Positions 1-6,626 of a stretch of 23,455 nt of DNA are shown in pieces. Made by a program: the position numbers and the translations under genes. This stretch comes from CAYONQ01 sp964405375. Lineage in GTDB: Bacteria > Planctomycetota > Phycisphaerae > Sedimentisphaerales > Anaerobacaceae. A model generated the notes under the pieces. The model saw nothing but the letters and a program-made list of their open reading frames with translations, did no database searches and had not been told where the DNA came from. The stretch is from the NCBI GenBank assembly GCA_964405375.1, contig CAYONQ010000037.1, positions 1 to 23,455 on the forward strand, read 5' to 3'. The number at the start of each line of letters is the position of its first letter. Position 1 is the first letter of the stretch.

Positions 1-53
1 CTGCAACCTTCGGATTCGAAGTCCGCGACTCTATCCAATTGAGCTACGGGCGC
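1..53 (-). tRNA. tRNA-Arg (anticodon UCG), 3' part outside window
   Basis: Read on the minus strand from 53 downward, the sequence gives an acceptor 5' strand GCGCCCG, a D arm GCTC..GAGT, and an anticodon loop CTTCGAA that puts TCG in the anticodon, so it should read CGA and other CGN arginine codons. The variable region and the start of the T arm are reached at base 1; the T loop, the 3' acceptor strand and any CCA lie outside. The anticodon stem GCGGA/TCCGA has four good pairs, but the outermost pair (27-43) would be G-A. A matching promoter lies just upstream. The call is firm; only 53 bases can be seen. Confidence 0.9.
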
Positions 54-73
54 AGGAAATCGAAACCACTCTC

Positions 74-102
74 AGAATAACCGGTTCGTACAGATTTGTC
101 AA
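74..102 (-). promoter_or_regulatory. Sigma70-type promoter of tRNA-Arg
   Basis: On the minus strand, TTGACA (97-102) is followed after exactly 17 bases by TATTCT (74-79). Transcription would start about 7 bases further on, roughly 14 bases before the mature tRNA 5' end at 53. The -35 is a perfect consensus match and the -10 matches 4 of 6. A second TTGACA lies further upstream (about 127-132), without an equally good -10. Confidence 0.75.
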
Positions 103-147
103 TCTGGAACGAAAAACGGTCGGTTAGTGTCAAGCTGAAAACAACAC

Positions 148-306
148 TAATACCAATTGGATTTAATATGTGCGCTTGTTGTGAATTGGAGTTTATCGCG
201 TAATGGAGATTCAGCATTGTTCATACTCTTGGATATGACAAAAACTGGATTCCTGCTTTCGCGGGAATGACAGTGGGGGCGCAAGAGTTAATTCCAATTG
301 GTATAA
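148..306. repeat. Short inverted-repeat unit (MITE-like) with internal hairpin
   Basis: ATACCAATTGGA at 150-161 is repeated in inverse orientation as TCCAATTGGTAT at 293-304, and the match extends outward and inward with two mismatches. Between them there is no open reading frame of note, but there is a hairpin (ATTCCTGC 249-256 / GCGGGAAT 261-268, loop TTTC) followed by the GAC typical of REP-like 'GGATTCC..GGGAATGAC' repeats seen in many bacterial intergenic regions. Part of the terminal match comes from CCAATTGG being self-complementary, so the boundaries are only approximate. It sits between the tRNA promoter and the 3' end of the aminotransferase gene. No transposase is visible. Confidence 0.5.
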
Positions 307-314
307 GAGAAAAT

Positions 315-1148
315 CTACATCGTAAATTTGTGGAACTCGGCGATGAGTAGTTTTGTATATTTGCCGGGCCTGCCATCACCGATGACCTTATCATCAAATT
401 TCACGACAGGGACAATGTCTTTAGTGGTTACAGCAATAAAAAGCTCATCTGTGTTTGCTGCCTGCTGAACTGTCAGTGATTTTTCGATTATCTCCAATCC
501 GATATTTTTGCCGGCCTCAATCACAAATTTGCGCGTGATCGAAGGCAGAATATTGGTCGTAAGTGGGGCGGTTTGCAGGTTATTTGCGGATATAGCGAAG
601 AATGCCGAACCTGCGCCTTCGGTTATAAGGCCATCTTTATTTACCAGTATTGCCTCGGCACAGCCCTTTTTGGCGGCATCGGCGAGAGCAAGGATATTGG
701 CTAACAGATTCAACGACTTTATGTCACATCTTTTCCATCGCCAGTCGGGATGAGTCGATACCGCAATGCCGTTGGTCTTTGTCTCCGTGTCGTCGTCCAG
801 CTCTGCAACGGTTAAAAAGAAGTTTGGCACAAGGTTGTCATCCCAGGTATGACTTCTTGGCGCTGAGCCCCTGGTGATGTGAAAATATATCCTGGCGTCG
901 GGAATGCCAGCGGTGTCAAAGGCCTTCTGTATGCGGGAACGAATTTGGTCGATGTCCACACCGGTTATTTTGATTGCAGCCAGGTTGTCGGCAAATCTGG
1001 CGAGGTGTTCTTCGAGCGCAAAGATTTTTCCGTTGTAGCTTCGCACGACCTCATAAACGCCATCGCCGAAGTAGATTCCGCGGTCTAAATAGGCCGGCTC
1101 AAGTTCCTCCATCGCCAAAATTTTGTCCTGTATCATAGCTATTTGCAT
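315..1148 (-). CDS. dat: D-amino acid aminotransferase (class IV PLP fold)
   Basis: A 277-residue pyridoxal-phosphate enzyme of fold class IV. It should move the amino group between D-alanine (or another D-amino acid) and a 2-oxo acid, supplying D-glutamate/D-alanine for the wall or recycling D-amino acids. Seen: the early signature YFGDGVYEVVR (residues 26-36); RGSAPRSH with Arg98 and His100 in the same places as the substrate-binding Arg98/His100 of Bacillus D-amino acid transaminase; the Schiff-base lysine K144 in CDIKSLNLL; and E178 in ITEGAGSAFF. The Arg/His pair favours D-specific enzymes over IlvE. The open frame runs up to 1337, but the upstream part is not family-like and overlaps rplU. 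The ATG at 1148 has GGGAG about 8 bases before it and begins the conserved sequence. Alternative: a branched-chain aminotransferase or aminodeoxychorismate lyase of the same fold. Confidence 0.88.
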   Translation of the reverse strand: MQIAMIQDKILAMEELEPAYLDRGIYFGDGVYEVVRSYNGKIFALEEHLARFADNLAAIKITGVDIDQIRSRIQKAFDTAGIPDARIYFHITRGSAPRSHTWDDNLVPNFFLTVAELDDDTETKTNGIAVSTHPDWRWKRCDIKSLNLLANILALADAAKKGCAEAILVNKDGLITEGAGSAFFAISANNLQTAPLTTNILPSITRKFVIEAGKNIGLEIIEKSLTVQQAANTDELFIAVTTKDIVPVVKFDDKVIGDGRPGKYTKLLIAEFHKFTM

Positions 1149-1229
1149 AGAGCCACTCCCAAGATTACTGGCTGTTGAGATTTTAACGGGATGGTCAACG
1201 GAAGGGTATAAAAATATCAGATAATTTGC

Positions 1230-1258
1230 TTTACAAAAGAGAGCCGGATGCGTAGAAT
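1230..1258 (+). promoter_or_regulatory. Sigma70-type promoter of rplU
   Basis: TTTACA (1230-1235), a 17-base spacer, then TAGAAT (1253-1258). Each box matches 5 of 6 consensus bases. The predicted start near 1265 leaves a leader of about 40 bases before the rplU ATG, with the ribosome site GAGGAG at 1291-1296. I see no obvious L21 binding structure in so short a leader. Confidence 0.65.
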
Positions 1259-1304
1259 ACCCGCCTGTTTCGGTCCATGGATATAAAAACGAGGAGCTTT
1301 TAGA

Positions 1305-1634
1305 ATGTATGCAGTGGTTGAACAAGGCGGAAAGCAATATAAGGTCGCCGAGGGCGATTGTCTAAATATCGAACTGACTGATGTTTCACCCAATGCAAAA
1401 ACGCTCGAAATGGATAAAGTTCTGCTTGTGAGCGACGGTGAAAAGGTCAAAATCGGCACGCCGTATCTGGAAGGTGCAAGGGTTGTTGGCTCATTTAAGA
1501 CCACTGCTGAAGATGCGGTAGTTAAAGGCAGGAAGCTCTACCCGATGCACTTTCGCAAACGGAAAAACAGCAGAAGGCGCATCGGCCACCGGCAAAAGTA
1601 TCTGCAAGTGGTGATTGAGAAGATAGAGGTCTAA
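1305..1634 (+). CDS. rplU: 50S ribosomal protein L21
   Basis: A 109-residue protein of normal L21 length. It starts with the family signature MYAVVEQGGKQYKV and ends with the basic RNA-binding segment HFRKRKNSRRRIGHRQKY (about residues 82-99), followed by a beta-strand tail. L21 binds 23S rRNA domain I and helps early large-subunit assembly. The ATG is preceded by GAGGAG. In most bacteria rplU is followed directly by rpmA (L27); here the next 237 bases hold only repeats and then a convergent unrelated gene, so rpmA must be elsewhere. Identification is secure. Confidence 0.97.
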   Translation: MYAVVEQGGKQYKVAEGDCLNIELTDVSPNAKTLEMDKVLLVSDGEKVKIGTPYLEGARVVGSFKTTAEDAVVKGRKLYPMHFRKRKNSRRRIGHRQKYLQVVIEKIEV

Positions 1635-1638
1635 ACTT

Positions 1639-1833
1639 AAACTGACCGATGGTTAGTTTGAAAATGTAAAAATCAAAGTGCAAAATGCAAAATTGTGGAA
1701 CCCCGACAGAGTCGGGATGACGTTGAAAATGTAAAAATCAAAGTGCAAAATGCAAAATTGCGGAATGTATTGCCAAAAGTCGACTTACATTTAACATTTG
1801 CTACCTGTGGCAGAGCTACAAATCGGTCAGTTT
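1639..1833. repeat. Inverted-repeat-bounded unit containing a duplicated heptamer block
   Basis: AAACTGACCGAT (1639-1650) and ATCGGTCAGTTT (1822-1833) are a perfect 12-base inverted repeat. Inside are two direct copies of a 43-base A-rich block (1658-1700 and 1723-1765) differing at one base. The block itself reads as degenerate heptamers (AAAATGT, AAAAATC, AAAGTGC, AAAATGC). The 22 bases between the copies contain the hairpin CCCGAC-AGA-GTCGGG (1702-1716) followed by ATGAC. The hairpin has no U run after it, so it is a poor terminator. The unit fills the gap between the convergent rplU and precorrin-2 dehydrogenase genes; nothing coding is seen in it. Confidence 0.7.
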
Positions 1834-1871
1834 GAATTTAAACAGTATAGACTAAACCGGCAAGAGTGAAA

Positions 1872-2540
1872 TCAATCAAAGCTGCCGTTCCTCACTTTAG
1901 ATTTTCTATTCTCCTCTGATATGAGTTTGTCGGCATACCGCTGCCATTTAGCGGGGCCGTTCCGGATAAAGTATTCAAAGGATTCATCGTCAGCTAATTG
2001 TCCTAACAGTGCTTTGCGACGGCCGGCGTCAGGCACATCTTTAATAATGCGTTCTCGAAGCGTTTTTAGCTCATCGAGAAACCGGCCATGCTTGTCGGTG
2101 AAGGTCTGCTCCAGCTTCTTTCTTATATGGCCGGCATAGGCGGGGCAGTCACCTCCGGTGCCGACGGCTATCTGCAGGTCGCCGCGTTTGACAACAGCAG
2201 GGATGAAAAAATCACAAAGCTGGGGCTGGTCAACTACATTACACAAAATCTCCAAGTGCTGACAATCTTTGTAGATTCGCCTGTTCAGCTCCGTTTTATT
2301 CGTTGCGGCTATGACAAGCACAGCGCCTGCAAGATAATCCTTTGAATACCTGGACTTTATTAGTTCGGCGTTGGTGTGCTGATATTGAATCGTCAGCATA
2401 TCATCGATACTATCAGCTACCACTACCACGCGGGCACCTGCGGCCAGCAGCGATTGTGCCTTTCTCACGGCCACCGCTCCGGCACCTATAACAACCACAC
2501 GGCGACCGGCCAGTTCCAGAAATATGGGGTATTTAGCCAT
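1872..2540 (-). CDS. Precorrin-2 dehydrogenase / sirohydrochlorin ferrochelatase (CysG N-terminal/Met8 type)
   Basis: A 222-residue siroheme-branch enzyme expected to oxidise precorrin-2 to sirohydrochlorin with NAD+ and possibly to insert iron. Seen: a Rossmann start VVVIGAGAVAVRKAQSLL (about residues 15-32); AATNKTELN where CysG enzymes have 'AATDD'; NVVDQPQLCDFFIPA with Asp104 at the same number as the catalytic Asp104 of Salmonella CysG; and the IAVGTGGDCPAYAGHIRKKLE segment. The length fits the single-domain form without the SUMT methyltransferase half. It is transcribed alone, divergent from the fumarase-beta operon. The ATG at 2540 has no Shine-Dalgarno; instead a palindrome sits directly before it. 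Confidence 0.88.
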   Translation of the reverse strand: MAKYPIFLELAGRRVVVIGAGAVAVRKAQSLLAAGARVVVVADSIDDMLTIQYQHTNAELIKSRYSKDYLAGAVLVIAATNKTELNRRIYKDCQHLEILCNVVDQPQLCDFFIPAVVKRGDLQIAVGTGGDCPAYAGHIRKKLEQTFTDKHGRFLDELKTLRERIIKDVPDAGRRKALLGQLADDESFEYFIRNGPAKWQRYADKLISEENRKSKVRNGSFD

Positions 2541-2541
2541 A

Positions 2542-2559
2542 ATAGTATTATTATACTAT
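2542..2559. promoter_or_regulatory. Perfect palindrome at the start of the precorrin-2 dehydrogenase gene
   Basis: ATAGTAT (2542-2548), TATT, ATACTAT (2553-2559) is a 7-base perfect dyad beginning one base upstream of the ATG (minus strand). On the minus strand it contains TATAAT, which would start transcription within a few bases of the ATG. A TTGAAA lies 20 bases before that box, which is longer than ideal. It could be an operator or simply part of an AT-rich promoter. Confidence 0.35.
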
Positions 2560-2574
2560 CTAAAGTTGTGTGTC

Positions 2575-2603
2575 TTTTCAACTCGCAAAATTGTTAATAT
2601 ACT
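2575..2603 (+). promoter_or_regulatory. Probable promoter of the fumarase-beta/ychF/ADH/cinA run
   Basis: TTTTCA (2575-2580; 4 of 6), a 17-base spacer, then TATACT (2598-2603; 5 of 6). The predicted start near 2610 gives a leader of about 30 bases before the ATG at 2640. Confidence 0.5.
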
Positions 2604-2639
2604 GTAAACTTAATGACGGTCCATAGTTGGTGGGAAAGT

Positions 2640-3170
2640 ATGAGTGAAATAAAGAGATTACGGCCGCCTTTGAGTGAAGCGGATGTACGGTTGTTAAAGG
2701 TGGGCGATGAGGTAGTCATAACCGGTGTGGTCTATACGGCCCGGGATATGGCGCATAAAAGACTGTGCGAGGCAATAGAGGCAGGGAGGCGGCTGCCATT
2801 CGAGCTTGAAGGGGCGATTATCTATTTCGTCGGGCCTACGCCTGCGGCGCCGGGGCGGGTAATTGGTGCAGCCGGGCCTACCACCTCGTCAAGAATGGAC
2901 GTCTTCAGCCCAAAATTGATTGCCGGGGGACTGCGAGCAATGGTCGGTAAAGGATATCGAAACGATGCAGTCAGAGAGGCGTTGAAAAGATATGGTGCGG
3001 TTCATCTTTCCGCCATCGGCGGGGCGGGGGCGCTTCTCAGTAAGTATATCGTTTCGGCTGAGATAATCGCCTACGAAGATTTAGGAACCGAAGCCGTAAG
3101 AAAACTTGAGGTAGTTGATTTCCCTGCTATTGTTGCATACGATTGTTACGGAAACAGCGTTTATAAATAA
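2640..3170 (+). CDS. Class I fumarate hydratase / tartrate dehydratase, beta chain
   Basis: A 176-residue protein of the Fe-S hydro-lyase beta family (class I fumarase C-terminal domain, TtdB). With an alpha chain carrying the 4Fe-4S cluster it adds or removes water from fumarate/malate or tartrate. Seen: the early LKVGDEVVITGVVYTARDMA block, GPTTSSRMD (near residues 80-88), GKGYRNDAV and SAIGGAGAL. The alpha chain is absent from this window; in split enzymes it normally lies next to beta. I choose the ATG at 2640, preceded by GGTGGGAAAG, over an in-frame ATG at 2613 that lacks a ribosome site. It is followed after 13 bases by ychF, so co-transcription is likely. Whether the substrate is fumarate or tartrate cannot be told. 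Confidence 0.85.
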   Translation: MSEIKRLRPPLSEADVRLLKVGDEVVITGVVYTARDMAHKRLCEAIEAGRRLPFELEGAIIYFVGPTPAAPGRVIGAAGPTTSSRMDVFSPKLIAGGLRAMVGKGYRNDAVREALKRYGAVHLSAIGGAGALLSKYIVSAEIIAYEDLGTEAVRKLEVVDFPAIVAYDCYGNSVYK

Positions 3171-3183
3171 AGGAGCTGCGTAA

Positions 3184-4254
3184 TTGAAAGTCGCACTACT
3201 GGGCCTATTGCAGTCGGGTAAGAGCACTATTTTTGCGGGTTTAGGCGGCAAGGCGATACCGCCGGCCGGCTCGACGGCAATTGAAGAGGCCATTGTGGCG
3301 GTTCCGGATAAACGGCTGGATTGGCTGGCCGAGTATTATAAGCCGAAGAAAACAACCTATGCGACAATCGACTGTCTCGATGTGCCGGGCTTTAACTTTG
3401 CCGACGAGCATGGTCGGGACGCAGCCAGGCGGCTGATTAACAAGATAAGAACCGTTGATATGCTTGTTCTGGTTGTGCGGGCGTTTGAGGAGCCGGCGGT
3501 GCCGCCTTATCGAAATAGAATAGACCCGGCGGGGGATTTGGCGGAGCTGCAGACCGAACTGCTGTTAGCCGATTTGGAACTTGTCGCCACTCGTATAGAA
3601 CGGCTTGAAAAACAGGTCTATAAGCCAACCGAGACCCAGGCACATGATAAGGCCGAATTGGCCCTGCAAAAGAAACTGCAGGAGGCGATTGAATCGGAAA
3701 GACCAATAAGCAGCGTTGTTGAAACCGAAGCAGAACAGGAAATGATAAAGTCCCTCGGATTTCTGACCTTGAAGCCGATTGTGGCTGCGGTAAATGTCGG
3801 CGAGGACCGGTTGGCTGAGAAGTCCGATTTTAGCGGTCGTCTTGACAGCTCTGTGCCGGTCATCACTATTTGTGCCAAGCTGGAATATGAGCTGTCACAA
3901 TTGGACGCCGGCAGCAGGGGCGAGTTTATGGCTGATTTGAATATCACTGAATCGGCAGCGAGCAAATTCGTTAGAAGCTGTTATTCTGTGATGGGGCTAA
4001 TCAGCTTTTTAACGGTGGTCTCGGGTGAATTGCGTGCCTGGCCCATAAAGGACGGCACTTTTGCACTCGATGCAGCGGGTAAAGTGCATAGCGATATCAA
4101 GCGCGGGTTTATAAAGGCCGAAACCTTCAGCTTCGACGACCTGAAAGATCTCGGCAGCGAGAAGGCCGTCAAGGCGGCCGGCAAAATCCGGCTCGAAGGC
4201 AAAGATTACATCGTTAAGGACGGCGATATTATCAATTTCAGATTCAACGTCTGA
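3184..4254 (+). CDS. ychF: YchF/Obg-family P-loop NTPase with C-terminal TGS domain
   Basis: A 356-residue YchF-like protein, of the family of ribosome-associated ATPases linked to stress response. Seen: a P-loop GLLQSGKST (7-15), DVPG as G3 (about 66-69), and NVGED near residue 202 as the NxxE motif that gives YchF its ATP preference in place of NKxD. The C-terminal part follows the family DUF933/TGS plan (GELRAWPI, AAGKVHSDIKRGFIKAE, LEGKDYIVKDGDIINFRFNV). The coiled-coil arm is about residues 120-185. The start is TTG at 3184 with AAGGAG 10 bases before it. Odd: the usual GLPNVGKST reads GLLQSGKST and the switch region is divergent, so this may be a second, specialised YchF rather than the housekeeping copy. 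Confidence 0.85.
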   Translation: MKVALLGLLQSGKSTIFAGLGGKAIPPAGSTAIEEAIVAVPDKRLDWLAEYYKPKKTTYATIDCLDVPGFNFADEHGRDAARRLINKIRTVDMLVLVVRAFEEPAVPPYRNRIDPAGDLAELQTELLLADLELVATRIERLEKQVYKPTETQAHDKAELALQKKLQEAIESERPISSVVETEAEQEMIKSLGFLTLKPIVAAVNVGEDRLAEKSDFSGRLDSSVPVITICAKLEYELSQLDAGSRGEFMADLNITESAASKFVRSCYSVMGLISFLTVVSGELRAWPIKDGTFALDAAGKVHSDIKRGFIKAETFSFDDLKDLGSEKAVKAAGKIRLEGKDYIVKDGDIINFRFNV

Positions 4255-4276
4255 TATATATGGAGGTTACTGATTT

Positions 4277-5311
4277 ATGAAGGCGGTTGTATCGACCGGC
4301 ATTCGGCAGATGGAATTAACAGATGTGCCGGAGCCGAGCATAGAAAAAGAAACTGATGTCTTATTGAAAATCGAGAAGGTCGGTATCTGCGGTTCCGATG
4401 TGCATTACTACAAGACGGGCAGAATCGGCTCACAGGTTGTCGAATACCCTTTCATAATCGGTCATGAATGTGCCGCTACAGTTAAAGCGGTCGGCAGGGC
4501 GGTTACACGCATTAAAGCGGGCGATGAGATAGTGGTTGACCCTGCGGCGCCGTGTTATGCGTGTGACCAGTGTAAGGCCGGCAGAGAGAACACCTGCCGG
4601 AAGTTACGGTTTCTCGGCACGCCGGGGCAGGGTAACGGCTGTTTATGCGAGTATATTGTTATGCCGGAGAAGAGTTGCTTTCCAACTGATGGGACGATTA
4701 CACTTGAGCAGGGGGTCTTGTGTGAGCCATTTGCGATAGGGGTATACGCTGTGAAGCGGGCACAGATGCCGAAAAAGGCAAAGATTGCGATTCTGGGGTC
4801 CGGGCCGATAGGACTTAGCTGTATGGCGGCAGCTCAGGTGGAAGTAGCAGAAACGATTTATATGACTGACAGGATAGAGGAGCGTATGGAGATTGCAAGG
4901 AAGGCCGGCGCCGTTTGGGTCGGTAATCCTGACAGCAGTGATATTGTAAAGGGAATTGGCGAGCAGGAGCCGTTGGGGATAGATACCGTTTACGAATGCG
5001 CAGGCGAACAAAGTACGCTCGACGAGGCGGTCGAATTGCTCAAGCCGGGCGGTAAGTTAGTATTTATCGGGGCTCCGCGTCTCGAGCGCATCTCGTTTAT
5101 TATCGATGAGATACGCAGAAGAGAAATCACTATTGTAAACATTCGCAGACAGAACGACTGCACACAACGTGCGATTGACTTGATTGCCGCCGGTAAAGTC
5201 AACATCGATTTTATGATAACACACAGGTTCAAACTCGAACAAACCCAGGATGCCTTTGAGATGGTTGCTGAGTATCGAGACGGGGTGGTTAAGGCACTAA
5301 TTGAATTTTAG
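4277..5311 (+). CDS. Zinc-dependent sorbitol (L-iditol) dehydrogenase-like MDR enzyme
   Basis: A 344-residue medium-chain dehydrogenase/reductase of the polyol dehydrogenase group, oxidising a sugar alcohol to a ketose with NAD+. Seen: GICGSDVHYYKTG at 36-48; catalytic zinc ligands Cys38, His63, Glu64 and probably Glu150; structural zinc cysteines 93, 96, 99 and 107; Rossmann motif GSGPIGL (174-180); and an Asp in YMTDR at the end of the second strand, which favours NAD over NADP. The length is normal. A GGAGG ribosome site lies 9 bases before the ATG. It sits 22 bases after ychF and 4 bases before cinA. Substrate is uncertain: sorbitol, xylitol, threonine and related dehydrogenases share these motifs, but the CGSDVHYY block is most like sorbitol/xylitol dehydrogenases. 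Confidence 0.85.
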   Translation: MKAVVSTGIRQMELTDVPEPSIEKETDVLLKIEKVGICGSDVHYYKTGRIGSQVVEYPFIIGHECAATVKAVGRAVTRIKAGDEIVVDPAAPCYACDQCKAGRENTCRKLRFLGTPGQGNGCLCEYIVMPEKSCFPTDGTITLEQGVLCEPFAIGVYAVKRAQMPKKAKIAILGSGPIGLSCMAAAQVEVAETIYMTDRIEERMEIARKAGAVWVGNPDSSDIVKGIGEQEPLGIDTVYECAGEQSTLDEAVELLKPGGKLVFIGAPRLERISFIIDEIRRREITIVNIRRQNDCTQRAIDLIAAGKVNIDFMITHRFKLEQTQDAFEMVAEYRDGVVKALIEF

Positions 5312-5315
5312 ATTT

Positions 5316-6548
5316 ATGAAAAAGGCAAGCATTGTCAGCATCGGAAATGAGATTCTCAACGGGCAGACGATAGATACCAATGCTGCATATCTTAGCAGAG
5401 AGCTTTTCTCAATCGGTATTCCTGTTATCAGTTCCTATACTGTCAGCGATGATGTAAATTCGATTGTGGGGGCGCTGAAGTTGGCGAGCGGCGATGCGGA
5501 TATAGTGTTAGCAACCGGCGGTTTAGGGCCGACCGACGATGACCTGACCCGTCAGGCGTTCGGCAAGTTGGTCGGTGCCGAATTGCAACTGCAGAACGAG
5601 CTTCTCGAAAGAATCCAGGGGTTTTTTGCCGAGAGAAACTTGCAAATGTCTGCAAAGAACAGGATTCAGGCGTATATACCAGCCGGCACAAAGGCGCTTG
5701 TGAACAATCTCGGCACGGCACCGGGGATTATGGCTGAAGTAGAAGGCAAATTGGTTATTGCTGTGCCTGGCGTGCCGTCGGAAATGAAGCGGATGTTTGA
5801 AGAATCGGTTTTGCCGGAGCTGAAGAGACTTGCCGGCGGGCAGGCTGTGGTGATACGAAAATTAAAGTGCTTTGGAGCGGGCGAATCAACAATCGGCGAA
5901 TTGCTCGGTGGGCTTTGCCAGCGAGGCAGAAATCCGTTAATCAACTGTACGGTCGAGCGGGGCGTGATTACATTAGATATTGTCGCAACTGCAAGAGATA
6001 AAAATAGGGCACAACGGATGGTTGAAAAGGATGAGAAATTAGTACGAGATACACTTGGAGAACTGGTTTACGGCACGGGCGAGCAGACTTTGGCTGATGC
6101 GGTGGGGCAAAGGTTGGCCAAGAGTAAAAAGACAATCGCTGTGGCGGAGTCCTGCACGGGCGGCACTTTGGCCAAGCTGCTGACTGATGTTCCCGGCGCA
6201 AGCAGATATTTCACACACGGCTGGGTTACTTACAGCAATGAGGCCAAGATCGGCGAGCTTGGCGTGCCGGCGGAGTTGATTGAAAAATATGGCGCTGTCA
6301 GTGAACAGGTGGCAGAGAGCATAGCCCGATGTGCCAGGAAAAAGGCCGGAACAAGCTTTGCCATTGGCATAACCGGCATAGCTGGACCAACCGGTGCAAG
6401 CGAACAAAAGCCCGTCGGTCTGGTATATATCAGCATAGATTCCGATGTCGGATTGGAGACCGAGCGATTTATTTTCCCCGGCGATAGAGAATCAATACGG
6501 CTTCGAGCAGCCCAGACAGCCCTGAATATGCTCCGGTTAAAATTGTAG
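5316..6548 (+). CDS. cinA: CinA: MoaB-like domain plus NMN deamidase domain
   Basis: A 410-residue two-domain protein. The N-terminal half is molybdopterin-binding-like (SIGNEILNGQTIDTN at the start; GGLGPTDDDLTRQ at about 69-81; PGVPSEMKRMFE) and in this family hydrolyses ADP-ribose-type substrates. The C-terminal half carries the PncC signature (AVAESCTGGTLAKLLTDVPG, YSNEAKIGELGVP, GITGIAGPTGA), which deamidates nicotinamide mononucleotide for NAD recycling. An in-frame TTG at 5301 is possible but overlaps the upstream gene; the ATG at 5316 begins the conserved region. The link to competence is historical. It is the last gene of the run; a new promoter follows. Confidence 0.93.
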   Translation: MKKASIVSIGNEILNGQTIDTNAAYLSRELFSIGIPVISSYTVSDDVNSIVGALKLASGDADIVLATGGLGPTDDDLTRQAFGKLVGAELQLQNELLERIQGFFAERNLQMSAKNRIQAYIPAGTKALVNNLGTAPGIMAEVEGKLVIAVPGVPSEMKRMFEESVLPELKRLAGGQAVVIRKLKCFGAGESTIGELLGGLCQRGRNPLINCTVERGVITLDIVATARDKNRAQRMVEKDEKLVRDTLGELVYGTGEQTLADAVGQRLAKSKKTIAVAESCTGGTLAKLLTDVPGASRYFTHGWVTYSNEAKIGELGVPAELIEKYGAVSEQVAESIARCARKKAGTSFAIGITGIAGPTGASEQKPVGLVYISIDSDVGLETERFIFPGDRESIRLRAAQTALNMLRLKL

Positions 6549-6550
6549 AT

Positions 6551-6579
6551 TTGACTAATTGTGCCAATAATGTTATAAT
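6551..6579 (+). promoter_or_regulatory. Near-consensus sigma70 promoter of the pilus/secretion cluster
   Basis: TTGACT (6551-6556; 5 of 6), a 17-base spacer, then TATAAT (6574-6579; 6 of 6). It starts 3 bases after the cinA stop and gives a leader of about 40 bases before the ATPase ATG. This is one of the strongest promoter matches in the window. Confidence 0.75.
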
Positions 6580-6626
6580 ATGTGCTGTCCATATCAGCAG
6601 AATAACGATTGAATAGTCAGGTAAAT

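Noticed and set aside
1149..1337. An N-terminal extension of the aminotransferase frame up to 1337
   Set aside because: The extra residues are not family-like and overlap the rplU start and promoter; ATG 1148 has a ribosome site and begins the conserved sequence.
1702..1716. A rho-independent terminator of rplU
   Set aside because: The CCCGAC/GTCGGG hairpin is followed by ATGACG, not a U run, and lies within a repeat unit.
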